Assembly: GCF_026213295.1 (NCBI RefSeq)
Contig: NC_079412.1
Location: 12,818,908 to 12,882,907, forward strand
Length of the DNA stretch: 64,000 nt
Direction: 5' to 3'
DNA from: Gadus chalcogrammus
Lineage: Eukaryota; Chordata; Actinopteri; Gadiformes; Gadidae
Every line of letters starts with the position of its first letter. Position 1 is the first letter of the stretch. A model generated the notes under the pieces. It was not told the origin of the DNA and did no database searches. It saw only the letters and a list, made by a program, of their open reading frames with translations. Position numbers and translations under genes: made by a program. Positions 32,830 through 64,000 of this stretch are shown one piece after another.

Positions 32830-34767
32830 TGTGTGTCATCCCCCTACCCCACCCTGCAGACCCACGTGATGGATGGCTGGGACTGCCCACCCATAAGCCT
32901 TTGTGTTTTGGTCATGTGACCAGCCTGCCTTGGCAGAGCTGTGCCCCCTGATGCAGAACTGAATGGCAGGGGGTGTAGGAGGGGAGCACAACAGCCCGAG
33001 CCAAGGGCAGTTACTCTCCCTGGGGGGTGAGGAGGGGGAACATGGGGCATCACGTTCCCCTTCACAGTGGCCAACTCAGTTTGCCTGTTAACCCCTCGCA
33101 CGCCCACGGCACACACAGAGCTCTACCGTTGGCGACAGAAAAGCTGCAGAAAGATGTTGCTCAGCAGTGTTTTCAGGGTTCAGACAACCGCCGCCAATGA
33201 CGACCAATGTCGAAATGGGGTTCTGTCACTTTGTGGCGTTTTTTGTTTCACAACTTCTGCAACGCGGTTTAGCCGGGCTGCGGGCCTGCTTCGGTACCGT
33301 CAGAACTCTTATCAGCGCTCCAGGAGAAACTCCGGATGCTAGCGTCGCCTCGGCGGTGTCACTGGGCGTCGGACTCAATCCAGTGGCGCGAGGGGTTAAC
33401 TGAGCTAATGCACCGTGACCTTTCTCTGGCGAGGCTCGCCTGCATGTGGGCGTGCACCAAAGTGGGAGCGGGAAGGCAGCGGAGCGGGGCCCGGAGCTGG
33501 GTGGAACAAGAACTGGGTTACTGCGAGATGGCGTTGACCTATATCACTCATCGCACAGGCGATGGCGAAGCTTTGGCGAGAGCTGAGCCTCGGCCAGATT
33601 ATCTAGGCTAGACGTAAGCAAAGCAGTCTGACTCGTGTTGGGGAATGGTCGTGCTGGATCACGCTGTGCCGGTACTGTGTGGTCGGTCGTCATCGTCGTT
33701 GTTGTTGTTGTTGATGTGGCCGCTGAAGTTACGCAGGCATCAAGGTATTCCAGGAAAGCAGAGGTTAGACCAGCAGGCGTTGGAGGCTCAGCGTCAGCCG
33801 GGTGCGGTATCATTGCCCTGCGCTTCCAACGCCACCGTATTAAGGTCTTCGCAAGCAGTGTTGGTGGTTGGAGAAGGGTGGGGTGGCTGAGGGGAGGAGA
33901 GGGTTGGGGAGGGGGGGGGGGGGGTGTTCTACTCCACACAGGAAGCGGCACCATTTTGTGTGGCGGAGGCAAGGGATTCGGGGTAAAGGTGACTCACGCC
34001 GGCTCTGATTCTGATCATTCCAGACCGCGTGCTCACCCACACCTCAACGTCGTAATTAGTGGTCAGCTTTTTAAAGTCACACCTTCTCAGGACGCCCGTT
34101 CACCTGAACCAGACGAGTTGGCTGGCTCTCTCTCTCTCTCGCCACCGTCTTCTCATGAAGCCAGTGTTCCGGTTGCAAAACATGGCGAGTATTTTTACTA
34201 TGTGGAACCGGGGAGGTTTGCATAAAATAGAATGATGGTGAGCCTCCGCTGTGGGGGTGTGTTTGAACGAGGGGAAGTGAGAGAGGGAAGGAGTCATGGG
34301 GGAGGGGTAGGAAAGGGGTAGACAGGAGCTCTCCCAAAAAGCCTTTAGTGAGGGAGCAGGCTGAGCTTGAATACCCTCATAAAAGAGATAGCCGTGAGTT
34401 TCTCGGACCGGGGAGGTGAGGAGAAAGAAGTTTTTTTTTTATTGGAGAGGAGCAAGCGGTGCTGAGACTACGGGGGGTTCAAGTGGCCTCTGGACCTTAC
34501 ACACATATTTTTTTTTGAAAGGGGCGGAGCGGGGGGGGGGTGTATTTAACCTAAAGGACAGAAAGTTGTGTGAGTGCTTGAGTGCTGCTCCGCTGGGAAA
34601 GCATAGGGTAGGGCACGTCTCTTGTTGTTTGACGCTCCGATCATCTCTTCTCCTGTGTTCACAACTTTACCTTGTATGTCGGCGTGTATGTAGGAATCCA
34701 GCCTTACAGGTGTGGGCTAACGCTGTGCTGCTGTAGGACTCTGACATTTTCCTGCTTTTGTTTCCAG

Positions 34768-35880
34768 TTCTCCTTTGAAGTTGTACTGAGGACCACGAAG
34801 GGGGCCGGCCTCCGAGAGCTATGGACATTGTCCAGAGTCCCCCCCCCCCCATGGCTGGCCCATAGGCAACCGGGAAGCAACCAGCTAGCGCGTCACCCTC
34901 CGCTCACAGCGACCAAACCAGCCCCCGACCCGCCGTCGCCATGGCGAGCAAGAGGAAGTCCACCGTCCCGTGCATGATCCCCACCAAGCGCGTGCACCTC
35001 CGGGAGGAGCTGGAGCAAGAGCCCCCCGTCCTGGTCCGTCAGGCCTGGGGCTCCGCGGGGGGCCGGCACAGCCCCCTAGACCACGGGGGGGAGGGCGGCA
35101 AGCAGGAGGTGGGGGAAGGGGCCGGCACCTACACCTGCAGGCCCTGTAACTTTGAGACCCACGACCTGAACCTCTTCCTGGACCACGTCTACAGCGGGCA
35201 CCCGGACTTCCGCGCCGACCCCAGCTTCCTGTGTGTGGACTGCGGCGCGTCGGCGCCGAAGTTCGAGGGGCTGGCGCTCCACAACGCCCGCGTCCACCCC
35301 AGCACGATGAACACCACCCTGCAGCTGCGGAGGAGGGAGCGCCGGGTGGTGGTGGAGCAGAGCCTGGTGGTCGAGCCGGACGCGGCGAGGGACTCTGAGA
35401 TCTCCATCACCAAGACCCCCATCATGAGGAGGCTGAAGGGGAGGTCCGAGGCCAAGCGGATCGTGGTGTCCCACGCGGGCTCGGACGACTCCTCCTCCTC
35501 GGACACCGTCACCGTCTCGTCCTCGAGGCTGGTGGAGAGGAAAGACACTCCGACCGTGACGGTCACCCACGTCCCCACCATCGTTCACAACGGCGTCACC
35601 AAGGTGTCCCTGCCCTCGGCCATCCAGATAGTCAACGGCTCGGGGTCGCTGCCCATGCTGAAGACGGCCATCACGCAGGTCGGTCTCCATACCCTACCTC
35701 CCTTCATGGGACCTTTTCTCTCCTTGCGTTGATTTAAAGATTTAAAACGGCCCTTTCACCGACTCTCTTTTGAAGGTGGTGTCAGTGGTGCAGAACAGAA
35801 CCTTTCACCAGTCTTCCCCCATCACGGTGTCTTCGGGCTCGTCCAACTCTTCCTCGGCTTCTTCTAAAAACCTACCCAAG
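34768..35880 (+). CDS. zhx3: zhx3 coding exons 1-2: 5' UTR end, two C2H2 fingers, linker
   Basis: A plausible acceptor (tgtttccag) ends at 34767, so 34768-34940 would be untranslated. Exon 1 (to 35678, 246 codons) holds finger 1 (YTCRPCNFETHDLNLFLDHV then SGH) and finger 2 (FLCVDCGASAPKFEGLALHN then VH), each with C2-H2 spacing. ISITKTPIMRRLKGRSEAK matches the ZHX3 linker. Exon 2 (35776-35880, 35 codons) is Ser/Asn-rich and ends KNLPK; human continues LPKVMIPLSS without a break. Intron 1 is 97 bp and has an in-frame stop (35730-35732), so it must be removed. Confidence 0.9.
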
Positions 35881-37813
35881 GTGTCCCCGTTGTTCTCAAC
35901 TTGTTTTTAAATGTGTGACTCGATTTTTCTCTATTAATCATTTTAATGATTACGATGATTGACGATGTGTTAATGTTTTTTGCTAAATGATGAGTAGTTG
36001 TCTCTTAATGTGTTCCTCTATTCAAACCGTTTGTCAAACAACAATGTTTATTTGACTATGTATGATCGTCATCTCATGGTTATTTTCCCCCCTGACTTTG
36101 TGTCCAGGTCATGATTCCTCTGAGCAGCATCCCCACCTACAGCGCCTCCATGGACTCCTCGCCCTACCTCAAGACCTCCTTCAGCAAGTTCTCGTACCCC
36201 ACCAAGGCGGAGCTCTGCTACCTGACCGTGGTCACCAAGTTCCCGGAGGAGCAGATCAAGATCTGGTTCACCGCCCAGCGGCTGAAGCAAGGCATCAGCT
36301 GGTCCCCCGAGGAGATCGAGGACGCCAGGAGGAAGATGTTCAACACCATCATACAGACGGCGCCCTCCGGCTCCAACCACCAGCGGCAGACCTCCAACCA
36401 GCACACCATCACCGTCCTGCCCGCCACGGGGATCCCCCACATCCTGCAGGGCTCCCTGGTCAGCCAGGGCGGCGTGATCGTCACCCAGCCCGTCATGGCA
36501 AACGGTTTCCAAGTCAGCGGCCCGCCCATATCCCTGGCGGTGACGCCCAAGCCCCAGGCGACGGCCCGGCCCATGATGCAGGCCCGGCCCGCGGCCGCCC
36601 TAGTGGCGGACAAGGGGATCAGCATGGTGGTGGGGACGGTGGGGAGCAGCAGTAACGGGAGCAACGTGATCATCAACAGCAGTAGGACCCTCGTAGGGGG
36701 AGCTACCAGTATTATCAGCAGTTTCAGCGGGAGTAACGGGATCCGTAGCAGCACCGCCGCGAGCGGTCAGGCGAGCGTCATCAACCTGAGCCTCGGCAAC
36801 AGCAACCACGGCAACACCAACGGCAAGATCAACATCGTCAACGGCAAAGTGAGCCGTGCCGCTGTCGACGCGATCAACGGCAAGAGCAACGGTGCCGTCG
36901 ACTCGGCCAAAAGCAGCAGCAACAGCGGGGGCGGCGACATTAAGAAGGTTCAGGTTATCCAAGCCAGTGCTGTCAAGAGCGCCGCTGCAAACAGGCCGAG
37001 CACTGATGTCAAAAACCCCGCGGACAGCAAGGGCGCCGACGGCGGCAACAGCGGCGCAAACAAATGCATCGCCAGCGCGATCGTCGCCCCGACGAGCGTC
37101 TCCATGCAGGCGGTCTCCACGGCGACCGGCTCCCCCTCGGCCCTAAAAGCGGAGGCCGCCTCCTCCTCCCCGGCCTCCAAGTCCGCCTCCCCCTCCCCCG
37201 CCTTCCACCCGAGCGGCGCGCCGGGCTCCCGCACGCCCAACGCCCTGCTGGACGCCAGCTGCAGCAAGGCCAAGAAGTCCCAGGAGCAGCTGAACGCGCT
37301 GAAGGACAGCTTCGTGGTCAACCAGTTCCCCGACAACGACGAGGTGGACCGGCTCATCTCGCTGACCGGCCTCACGGTTCGAGAGGTGCGAAAGTGGTTC
37401 AGCGACCGCCGCTACCACTTCCGCAACCTCAAGGGGTCCCGCACCAGCGCGGGGGCAGGAGGAGGAGGAGGGGACGGCGGCGGTAAGAAGGGGGGTACAC
37501 CCGGAGCTGGGGGCGCGGCGGGCGGGGGCGGGGGCGGCGGCGGCGGCGGTGACTTGGACGTTCCCGATGGCAACGCCGGCGCCAGAACCCCCCAGCAGGC
37601 CTCGGCACCGCTGAGCCCCAGTCCCTCGCAGACCCCCACGTCCCCCACCACGCCGTCCCGCCGGACCCCCAGACCGCCCTCTCCAGACTTCACCGCCATT
37701 CGCTACAAAGAGCGAGAGCCTCACCAGGTGAGAGATGTTGTCTGTGTCGCATTGCAGAACAGGAAGAACAGGAATGTAAAACGTTTGTATACCAAACAAA
37801 TCATTTTATGTAT

Positions 37814-37852
<39 letters not shown>

Positions 37853-40423
37853 TGTATTTATTAATAAGAGTCACTACATTATAAATTACATTTGATGCAA
37901 GATTTCTGAGCATGAAGGGTTGAGAAAATGCGAGGTTGAACTTGGCACTTGATACAGTCCCAACACATAAAACATCAAGTCTGGTATTTTGGATGAGCGA
38001 AGACCCTGTCAAAGCGCTCTGCGTCTCACCCTTTGCGACGCCGTGAGTCAGCCCTGTGCTCTGTCCCCCCCTCAGCTCAAGGCTCTGGAGGCCAGCTTCG
38101 CCCAGGAGGTGGAGCCCTCCGGGGAGGAGGTGGACCGGCTGCGGGCCGAGACCAAGATGACCCGGCGCGAGATCCACGGCTGGTTCGCCGAGAAGAGGAA
38201 GAAGGTGGCCGCCGAGCGCAAGCGGGAGGAGGCGGAGCGGGCGGCGAGGGGCGCCGCCGACGACACGGAGCCCAAGGAGGGCGCCGACGGGATGACCGCC
38301 GCCGACGGCGTGCGGCGAGAGGAGGCCGAGGACAAACAGAAGGAGGACGGCCTGGGGGAGCCCAAGGTCAACCCCATCAAGATCAACCTGAAGATGCTCA
38401 AGGTGACCGAGGCCAACGGCAAGCCCGAGAGCGAGGGCTCGGAGGCGGCCGGCGTTCCTCCTCTCCCCGCCGGAGCCTCGCCCTCGCCCTCCCCGGCCCT
38501 CCCCTCATCCGCCACCACTAAACAGCCTCAATCCCAGTCCCCGAGACCCTTGGCCTCGGCCGGCACCACCACCGCCACCGTGGCGGGCGCCATCATGCCT
38601 AAACCCTCCCCTCTCCGGGGTAAAAAGACAGCGGAGCAGCTACACCTCCTGAAGCAGGTGTACGCCCGCACCCAGTGGCCCAGCGCCCCCCAGTACGACG
38701 AGCTGATCAAGGGCACGGCGCTGCTCCGGCCCGAGGTGGTGCGCTGGTTCGGGGACTGCCGCTACGTGCAGAAGAACGGGCAGCTCAAGTGGCTGGAGGC
38801 CTACCAGAGCATGGTGCTGGAGGAGGACCTCCAGAAGGACAGTGCGCAGACCCTGCAGACCCACCTGGACGCCCACGGAGGCCTGGAGGACCCACAGGTA
38901 GGGCCGCCATGCAGGTTTAGACACAGCTCCATCCAGAACACACACACACACACAGGCAGTTCTGTAGTGGATTGCACTGTATAGAGGTATTATAGAGGTG
39001 AACTGTAGAAAATCATGTCATGATTGATCTACTGCTGTCAGTCTATTAAGATGTGATCATGGGAATCGATTTTTTGCTTTGCTGTACTTTATCTTGTATA
39101 CTACTCATTCATAGAACCACTCACTTATTTTCTGCGTAGGAAGATGCCTCAAATATTTTGATTTATTTCCATTTTCAAATGAATCCTCTGTTGCAATGAT
39201 TTACCGGTTAAGTTCTCTGCCAGGATGCATAACTCTGACCACAGGGTTCGCTTTAAAGAAAACAAGACTCATCTTGGCCAATATCTTCTTCTTTCTGAAT
39301 GACTATATCTCCACAAGTCTGGTTTCAGGCAACCAGACTTTAGTTGTCATAAATTATATTGCTATTATCTTATTATTATCTATTATTTGTATCTTTTAAT
39401 GGTGACGGCAATCTTTCTTTTAATATTTAAACATCACATTCTCTTAACAATTGCTAAATGTTGCTTGATAAATCATGCAAATCAAAAAAAAGAAATCTCA
39501 TAGAAGACCACTCGATTGCGTCTACCCAATGCAATAAGTAAATGTATTCAAAAATGTGTTATTGCACAATGGATGGCGATAATTGTAACATCTACTTATG
39601 TGTTGTGGAATAATTTAATTAAATAAACCTTTGAATTATTGATATTGCAAAACATTACACTATAACAACTGCAAAGTGAACTTTTTATATTTGGATTCTG
39701 CTAGATGCTAGATTGATACCAGATCGAGTTCCTTGTTAATTACTACTTGCTTTCGAGAAAATACTGCTTCCTCGAAAGATAATCAAACAAGGTGTTACTC
39801 GTAATTATTGGAGCCTCCCTCTGTAGTTTCAAAAACCTCACCTATCCACATCTTAACCTTTTTAAAGTGTACTGCTTTTTCGTTGTAAATACGTCACAAA
39901 CCATAGTGTAAGAGCCATTACCATACCAATAAGGGTAAGTGGCCTGTGATTTAACTGATCATTTCCTTCGGCCCCCTGCCAGGTGAAGGAGCTCTCCCAG
40001 GCCAGCGGCCTCACAGAGGACCTGGTGCGCTACTGGTTCTCCACCAAGACCACCCCTCTCCCGCCTCCCCCACAAGCCCAGGCAGAGGCCGCGGCTCCGG
40101 ACAGGACGGGGCACGTTTCACCAGGGACGGCCGCAGCAACGGAAACGCACGAGAAACCAGAGAGAACCGGAGCCTCCGAGTCCCCGCCGCTGAAAGCCCC
40201 GGGGGAGAGTGAGGAGCCGAAGGCTGACGGAGGAACAAAGGAGGTGGAGGAGGAGGAGAAGGAGGAGGAGAGCAGTGAGCCGACGCCTTCTAAAGGTATG
40301 GCGGCCTCTCTGGGCTAATTAACTTTGATATGTGCTCCGTAGCGGCTTAATATTTCCCCACGCAAAATGCCCACAAGCTTATGTTTCCGTGTTGTTTTTG
40401 TTCTTGCTACAGGAACAGATTGA
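34941..40423 (+). CDS. zhx3: ZHX3, zinc fingers and homeoboxes protein 3 (complete, 6 coding exons)
   Basis: Exons 34941-35678, 35776-35880, 36108-37727, 38076-38897, 39983-40295 and 40413-40423 join in frame to 1202 aa, against 956 in human. The protein starts MASKRKSTVPCMIP, like human ZHX3, with two C2H2 zinc fingers (about residues 64-88 and 97-120) and five homeodomains (about 296-346, 668-726, 815-870, 1003-1060, 1075-1120). ZHX proteins are nuclear homo/heterodimeric transcription repressors that bind NF-YA. ATG context is gtcgccATGg, near ideal. The extra length is mainly a Ser/Asn/Gly/Ala-rich insert between homeodomains 1 and 2 and a poly-Gly run after homeodomain 2. The human coding region is one exon; here it is cut by five introns, the first four in phase 0. 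Exons are strongly GC-rich compared with flanks. Confidence 0.95.
36108..37727 (+). CDS. zhx3: zhx3 coding exon 3: homeodomains 1 and 2
   Basis: Exon 3 (540 codons) begins VMIPLSSIPTY, as in human. Homeodomain 1 has the recognition helix EEQIKIWFTAQRLKQGISW. Homeodomain 2 ends REVRKWFSDRRYHFRNLKG. Between them lies a long low-complexity insert (about 36640-37200: Ser, Asn, Gly, Ala, Lys). After homeodomain 2 follow GGGG runs (37456-37550) and a Pro/Ser/Thr stretch. The Gly- and Ser-coding repeats are microsatellite-like and may vary in length. Confidence 0.93.
37805..37860. repeat. (TTTA)n microsatellite in zhx3 intron 3
   Basis: About 13 copies of TTTA with single TTTATG breaks, in the 348-bp intron between homeodomains 2 and 3. 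Confidence 0.95.
38076..40423 (+). CDS. zhx3: zhx3 coding exons 4-6: homeodomains 3-5 and acidic tail
   Basis: Exon 4 (38076-38897) opens inside homeodomain 3 (LKALEASFAQEVEPSG, then REIHGWFAEKRKKV) and contains homeodomain 4 (RPEVVRWFGDCRYVQKNGQL). Homeodomain 5 is split by intron 4: its first half ends LEDPQ at 38897 and helices 2-3 resume as VKELSQASGLTEDLVRYWFS in exon 5 (39983-40295). A Glu-rich tail follows. Exon 6 supplies only the last two bases of a Gly codon, then Thr, Asp and TGA (40421-40423). The final TD matches the human C terminus LETD. Reading through intron 5 would instead end GMAASLG at 40318. Confidence 0.85.
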
Positions 40424-41600
40424 AGCTGGGTTGGGGGGCGTCTACGATGCAGGTGGTCTGTTCATAGTAGGGGCGGAAGACAGCAGATGTGATTGTAACA
40501 AGATCACTGGGTACGCACCCCGGAGCCCCGCCCAGAAACCCCTTCTCCCCACCATGTGGAACGGACACTCTAGTGACTATAGCCCCCCTCCTGTACAGCT
40601 GACCCCCACCGACCATCCACCACCACCACCCCTGGTCGCCTGTACGTTCACACCTTGCACGTTTTCTACTGTCCTCCGAGCCGCCATTTTCCCTTTTTCC
40701 AAGGAGGATCCTGTGAGGGACCAGTGAAGGGAGGGAGGGGGTGGGGGGGAGGGAGGGAGGGAGGGGATTGGCTGAGGGGGTGGGGAGTACTGGCTGTGTT
40801 TGTTCCGCCTGCCTGCAGCCATGGCTGAACTAGGGGCGGGGGTGGGGGGGTGGGGGTAGGGGGGTAGGGGGGTAGGGGCGGGTGCAGTCGGGACTGACTT
40901 GCCGGGCCGGGGGTGTTACAAAGCCTATACAGTCGGCGGACATCAGCCAAGTCTACCCCGAGCCGTAGAGCTGTTGGCGTACTTAGAGAGAGACCTTTTT
41001 GTTGAGGGGTTTGAAACTCAAAACTGCACAGCTCTTTCAAAGGAAGGTGCTTGCCCAGGCCTTAACATGTAAAATGACCCCTATTTTTTTTCTTTCATCC
41101 GTGTCTTAACCACACAATTTCCGTTCTGCGACAATGCACACATCCACTTTGGTTGATTTTGCTTACAGCTTACCTTGATTGTGTTGGGGAAGCTGTTTGC
41201 ACTGCATCATGGGATATCAATACACTGCTGATGTTTATTCGACTGTTCGGTTTATAAATTTAGCATAAATCTGTTCACTTGCTTTTCGGTACTTTGTTGT
41301 CCAGGCCCATCTGCTTAAAGTGGACATGTAACGGTTAGATAAAGTAGGGGAAAAAAGGCTGGAATTGTGTCAGTAAGCACCCTAGTCTGTTAACAGAATG
41401 CAACACAAGGAGTTGGGACTGAAACGTTTGTTTATTAGCATCAAGTGCTTCTTTGCGTCACGGACGTGTACCTATGTATGTTTTTATGGAACTTTCTTAT
41501 GTAATAAATCCAACTGTAAAAGAACTTTGAATCTTTACGGGAGTTCCTAGGCCTGATGTACTTTTTACAGATATTTGCAGAATAAACTAAATGGAACAAT
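40424..41600 (+). other. zhx3: zhx3 3' untranslated region with two poly(A) signals
   Basis: AATAAA occurs at 41503-41508 and 41581-41586 on the plus strand. Between 40720 and 40880 the region is G-rich (runs of GGGA, GGGT). It faces the plcg1 3' end, whose signal is at 41839-41834, so the two transcripts end about 230-330 bp apart. Confidence 0.6.
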
Positions 41601-41819
41601 GCTTTGTTTGAATTGTAGGTGTACAGCCACCATTAGAGGGAGCAAGCCCAATATCAATATCATAATTACCAGCCAATTGAGCTAGGCATACCTGTATCCT
41701 ACCATTTCAATTTGCCTATTGATCCAGACGTTATCAAACTATGATCAGGACTCATGTTTTTCTGTTCCCGTTATAATCCAACTTAAACTGCAGATCCAAA
41801 AAAAATAATAATTAACCTT

Positions 41820-44388
41820 AGTTGAATAAGTACTTTATTTAATGTTCAGGCTTGAATACGTTTCATATGAAAAAGGCAAAAAATTTAAAATGAATACTTT
41901 TCTCCATAGCTTAGGCACGTTAAAACCAAAAAGGCGTTTGCAAATGAGACAAGTCGGTTACAAAAAATTCTGACCAACAAAACATGTCACTGGGTTCCAC
42001 TACGTGATTAATGTGGCAAAACAGGTGAGCATGGACACACGCAGACAGGCACATTGACATCAGCCGGCCGCTCGGCCGCAGGAGCGTTGCAGCATTGGAG
42101 GGAAACATCGCAGCAACACACATCAGTCACCAGATCAAGGGGGCAGGGGGATTGTATCAGGGTGCGAATGCTTTGTGTTCAAACTAATTCTTGAAACCTC
42201 GGGCATTAGTAGGCAATTATGCCCTTTAACTAGTTCTTACCATTATGGCTTTGGAGTTCTGAATATAAATACTGAGTTAGCATATTATCAATTAACAATT
42301 TGATGCACATATACAGCCAAGGAGGGAGATCGGGGATGAAGAGATGACAAAAGCTGTTAATTCACACAAGCGTTTCTCAAAGTTTACTTAAAGGTGACAA
42401 GACTATGCAACAAGTATAGTCTTGCCCCAGCATAGTCTTGTTTCTCAAGACTTGGTACAACACTGCTGCAAGTTATAAAGCTTCTTCCTCTAAACTCACA
42501 TTTTAAAATATGGATGCAATGATCTAAAAAAGGTTAAGTTCAGAAGGATCAACGCTAGACTGATTGTTAGCCTCGAGTGTCTGGAAGCAAAACACTCAAC
42601 TTCAACGGAAACATTTCATAAAATCATAAAACGTATTTAACAGTGTTTGGGGAATGCATTTTTACTGTCACATTAACACATTTTAAAACCAACTCTGAAA
42701 TTAAATATCCTCCAAATGCAGTGCAGATACATAAAACTATACAGGACGACATGAGGCTTTCTGCTTTGTACTGGCAAAACCTATTAAGCCATTTATCAAT
42801 TAGCATTCTGTTCGAGATTAAAACATGACCAAACATGAACACCAATGTGACGAGAAGCTCCAACTGTACACAACAGACCACAGAATCACTTTGGAGACGA
42901 TCTTTAAAAAACAAAATCCAAAACATTTCCATCGGCAACTAAATCTAAATCCAATGAGAAGTTGTGTTTTGCATCATCGGTTCTATGGCTTTAACTGTTA
43001 TAGGGAATGTTTAGTACAATGCGGGGGAAAAAAAGGGTGAATATACCAATTCATAATACTTCACAATTAAGTCAGACATTCCCGAAAAATAAAATAAAAC
43101 TAAACAATGGGAATGCAAGGCTGCCAAAGAAACAGAACATTTGTAAGATGCGATTTTAGCTTTAATAGTCAACATCGAACATAAAAAAAAATATCCAATG
43201 TTTTGGGATGTTTACCTTTAGATATTGAAAGGTCGATATGAGTAAAAAAAATAATTGTTTAAAAGTGCTGCAAAACGACTCTGGTCAAAGGACATTGGTA
43301 CGGTTAGTAAAAGAATCAGGATGATGCAGCCGCGATGCAACACAACCAGGCAACCTCCCGGTGATTCCACAAGGACAGGATGCAGGATGTCTGTGTGTGT
43401 GTTTGTGTGCGAATGAGAAAGTGTGTGTGAACACGTGTGAAATTGGCAACATAGGTGCTTCCATAATACGTTGGAATAACACTATTAAAAATAGCCATAG
43501 AGAGCCCTCGTGTTTTGCGCATATACAGCAAAAAAAAAAAAAAAAAGTCACATTATGAATGCTTAAAAGTTTAAATAATGACAATTATAATCATAATTAT
43601 AATTTGAAGACAAAGACGGGAGCTCTTGGAGAGCAGGTCAGCCTCCTAGCCCGCTGACATCAGGAATAAATATATATACTTGTCTATGCCAGCCGTAACC
43701 GGGGGTAACCGGCGCCAACAGATTTGTACAGCTCTCTTCGCCCTCTGCGTCGCCGCTAATTAAAGCGGCACCGCCAGAGTCACGTCTGAGGAAGAGAAAC
43801 ACAAAAAAAAAAGAAGAAACGACAGCTACAATGGGGCTGGAATGGTGCGTCAGCCGTAGTCTATTTAGTCATTTTTGTTCTCATGTTGTTGACATCCGTT
43901 GCTTCATCCTGTCATCCTGTCCTCCTCCCCGCCCCCCCCCTCGTCACCCCCCCTGCTTCCTCTTCGTCACCGAGCCCCGCGCTCTGCAGGCAGGTGAAGG
44001 CAGCCCGCTGAGGAGGAGGAGGGAGAGGGGGTGGGGGAAGGGCGTGGGGTGATGTCCGAGACTGGGAGGGCGAGGGTGGGGGAAATAGTGTGTGTGGGGA
44101 GGGGATGGGAGGGCAAGGTGGGAGGGGGAGGAAAAGCGAGGTAGGGAGAGCTGCCACAAATGTAGGCCAGAGCGAGCGGCGATGATGGTGGTGGTAGAGG
44201 AGGAGGAGGAGGCGTTTCCATGGAAACAGTGTTCACAGCAGTCGGTGACATCATCGGTACGGTGGAGAGTGGCCCGGGAAGATCAGGGTGGGGACGATAA
44301 GTAGTTGGTGGTGGATGGGAGGGCGGGGGTTTGGGGAGGAGGGCGGGGGGAGGGCTGTCATGGAAACGTGTCTCGATTGGCCAGGCCC
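41820..44388 (-). other. plcg1: plcg1 3' untranslated region
   Basis: From the stop to a minus-strand AATAAA at 41839-41834, about 2.5 kb. It contains a C-rich proximal part (43900-44340), an A/T-rich distal part and an 11-bp inverted repeat CAAGACTATGC / GCATAGTCTTG (42398-42408 and 42430-42440). No other coding exon is visible. Confidence 0.55.
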
Positions 44389-63968
<19,580 letters not shown>

Positions 63969-64000
63969 CTACCACACGACAGAGTTCATTTGACAATAAG

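Noticed and set aside
36069..36512. Antisense frames within zhx3 (also 37143-37799 and 38072-38518)
   Set aside because: Shadows of a GC-rich coding strand; no homology, and the sense frame is a clear homeodomain protein.

Overview
This window is vertebrate nuclear DNA, almost certainly from a ray-finned (teleost) fish. Four multi-exon protein genes with GT-AG introns could be reassembled exon by exon, and their proteins match vertebrate families. The interspersed repeats are of fish type: hAT-like and Tc1-like DNA transposons, foldback elements, a tRNA-derived SINE and LINE tails. There are very long (CA)n, (TC)n, poly-G and minisatellite tracts. Such simple-repeat density would fit a cod-like fish, but that is only a guess.

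Layout. 1-12.9 kb: no gene; repeats lie at the left edge (hAT end, AT-rich minisatellite, dead Tc1-like transposase), followed by about 10 kb of mostly unique, gene-free sequence. 12.9-22.1 kb, minus strand: dhx35, a DEAH-box RNA helicase, complete in 21 coding exons (699 aa). 22.8-25.4 kb, minus strand: rab5if (C20orf24 family), complete in 4 coding exons (127 aa). 25.6-34.8 kb: promoter and intergenic DNA, probably holding non-coding first exons of zhx3. 34.8-41.6 kb, plus strand: zhx3, two zinc fingers and five homeodomains, complete in 6 coding exons (1202 aa). 41.8-64 kb, minus strand: plcg1, phospholipase C gamma 1. Its last 25 coding exons (about 1080 aa) are present; the PH domain and most of the EF hands lie beyond the right edge.

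zhx3 and plcg1 are tail to tail, as in human 20q12. dhx35 also lies on human 20q, followed by the MAFB gene desert, so the gene-free left end may be the fish counterpart of that desert. rab5if between dhx35 and zhx3 differs from the human order as I recall it. The four genes do not form a pathway: RNA processing, an endosomal/ER membrane protein, a transcription repressor and a signalling enzyme.

The most notable structures are: a hAT-like element inserted exactly at a plcg1 3' splice site, so that its 8-bp target duplication doubles the acceptor; a zhx3 coding region cut by five introns where human has one coding exon; a GC-AG intron in dhx35; a long-armed foldback element carrying a TTAGGG-type array; and a 750-bp minisatellite starting at the sixth base of a plcg1 intron. 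I found no clear evidence of a wholly new molecular system.
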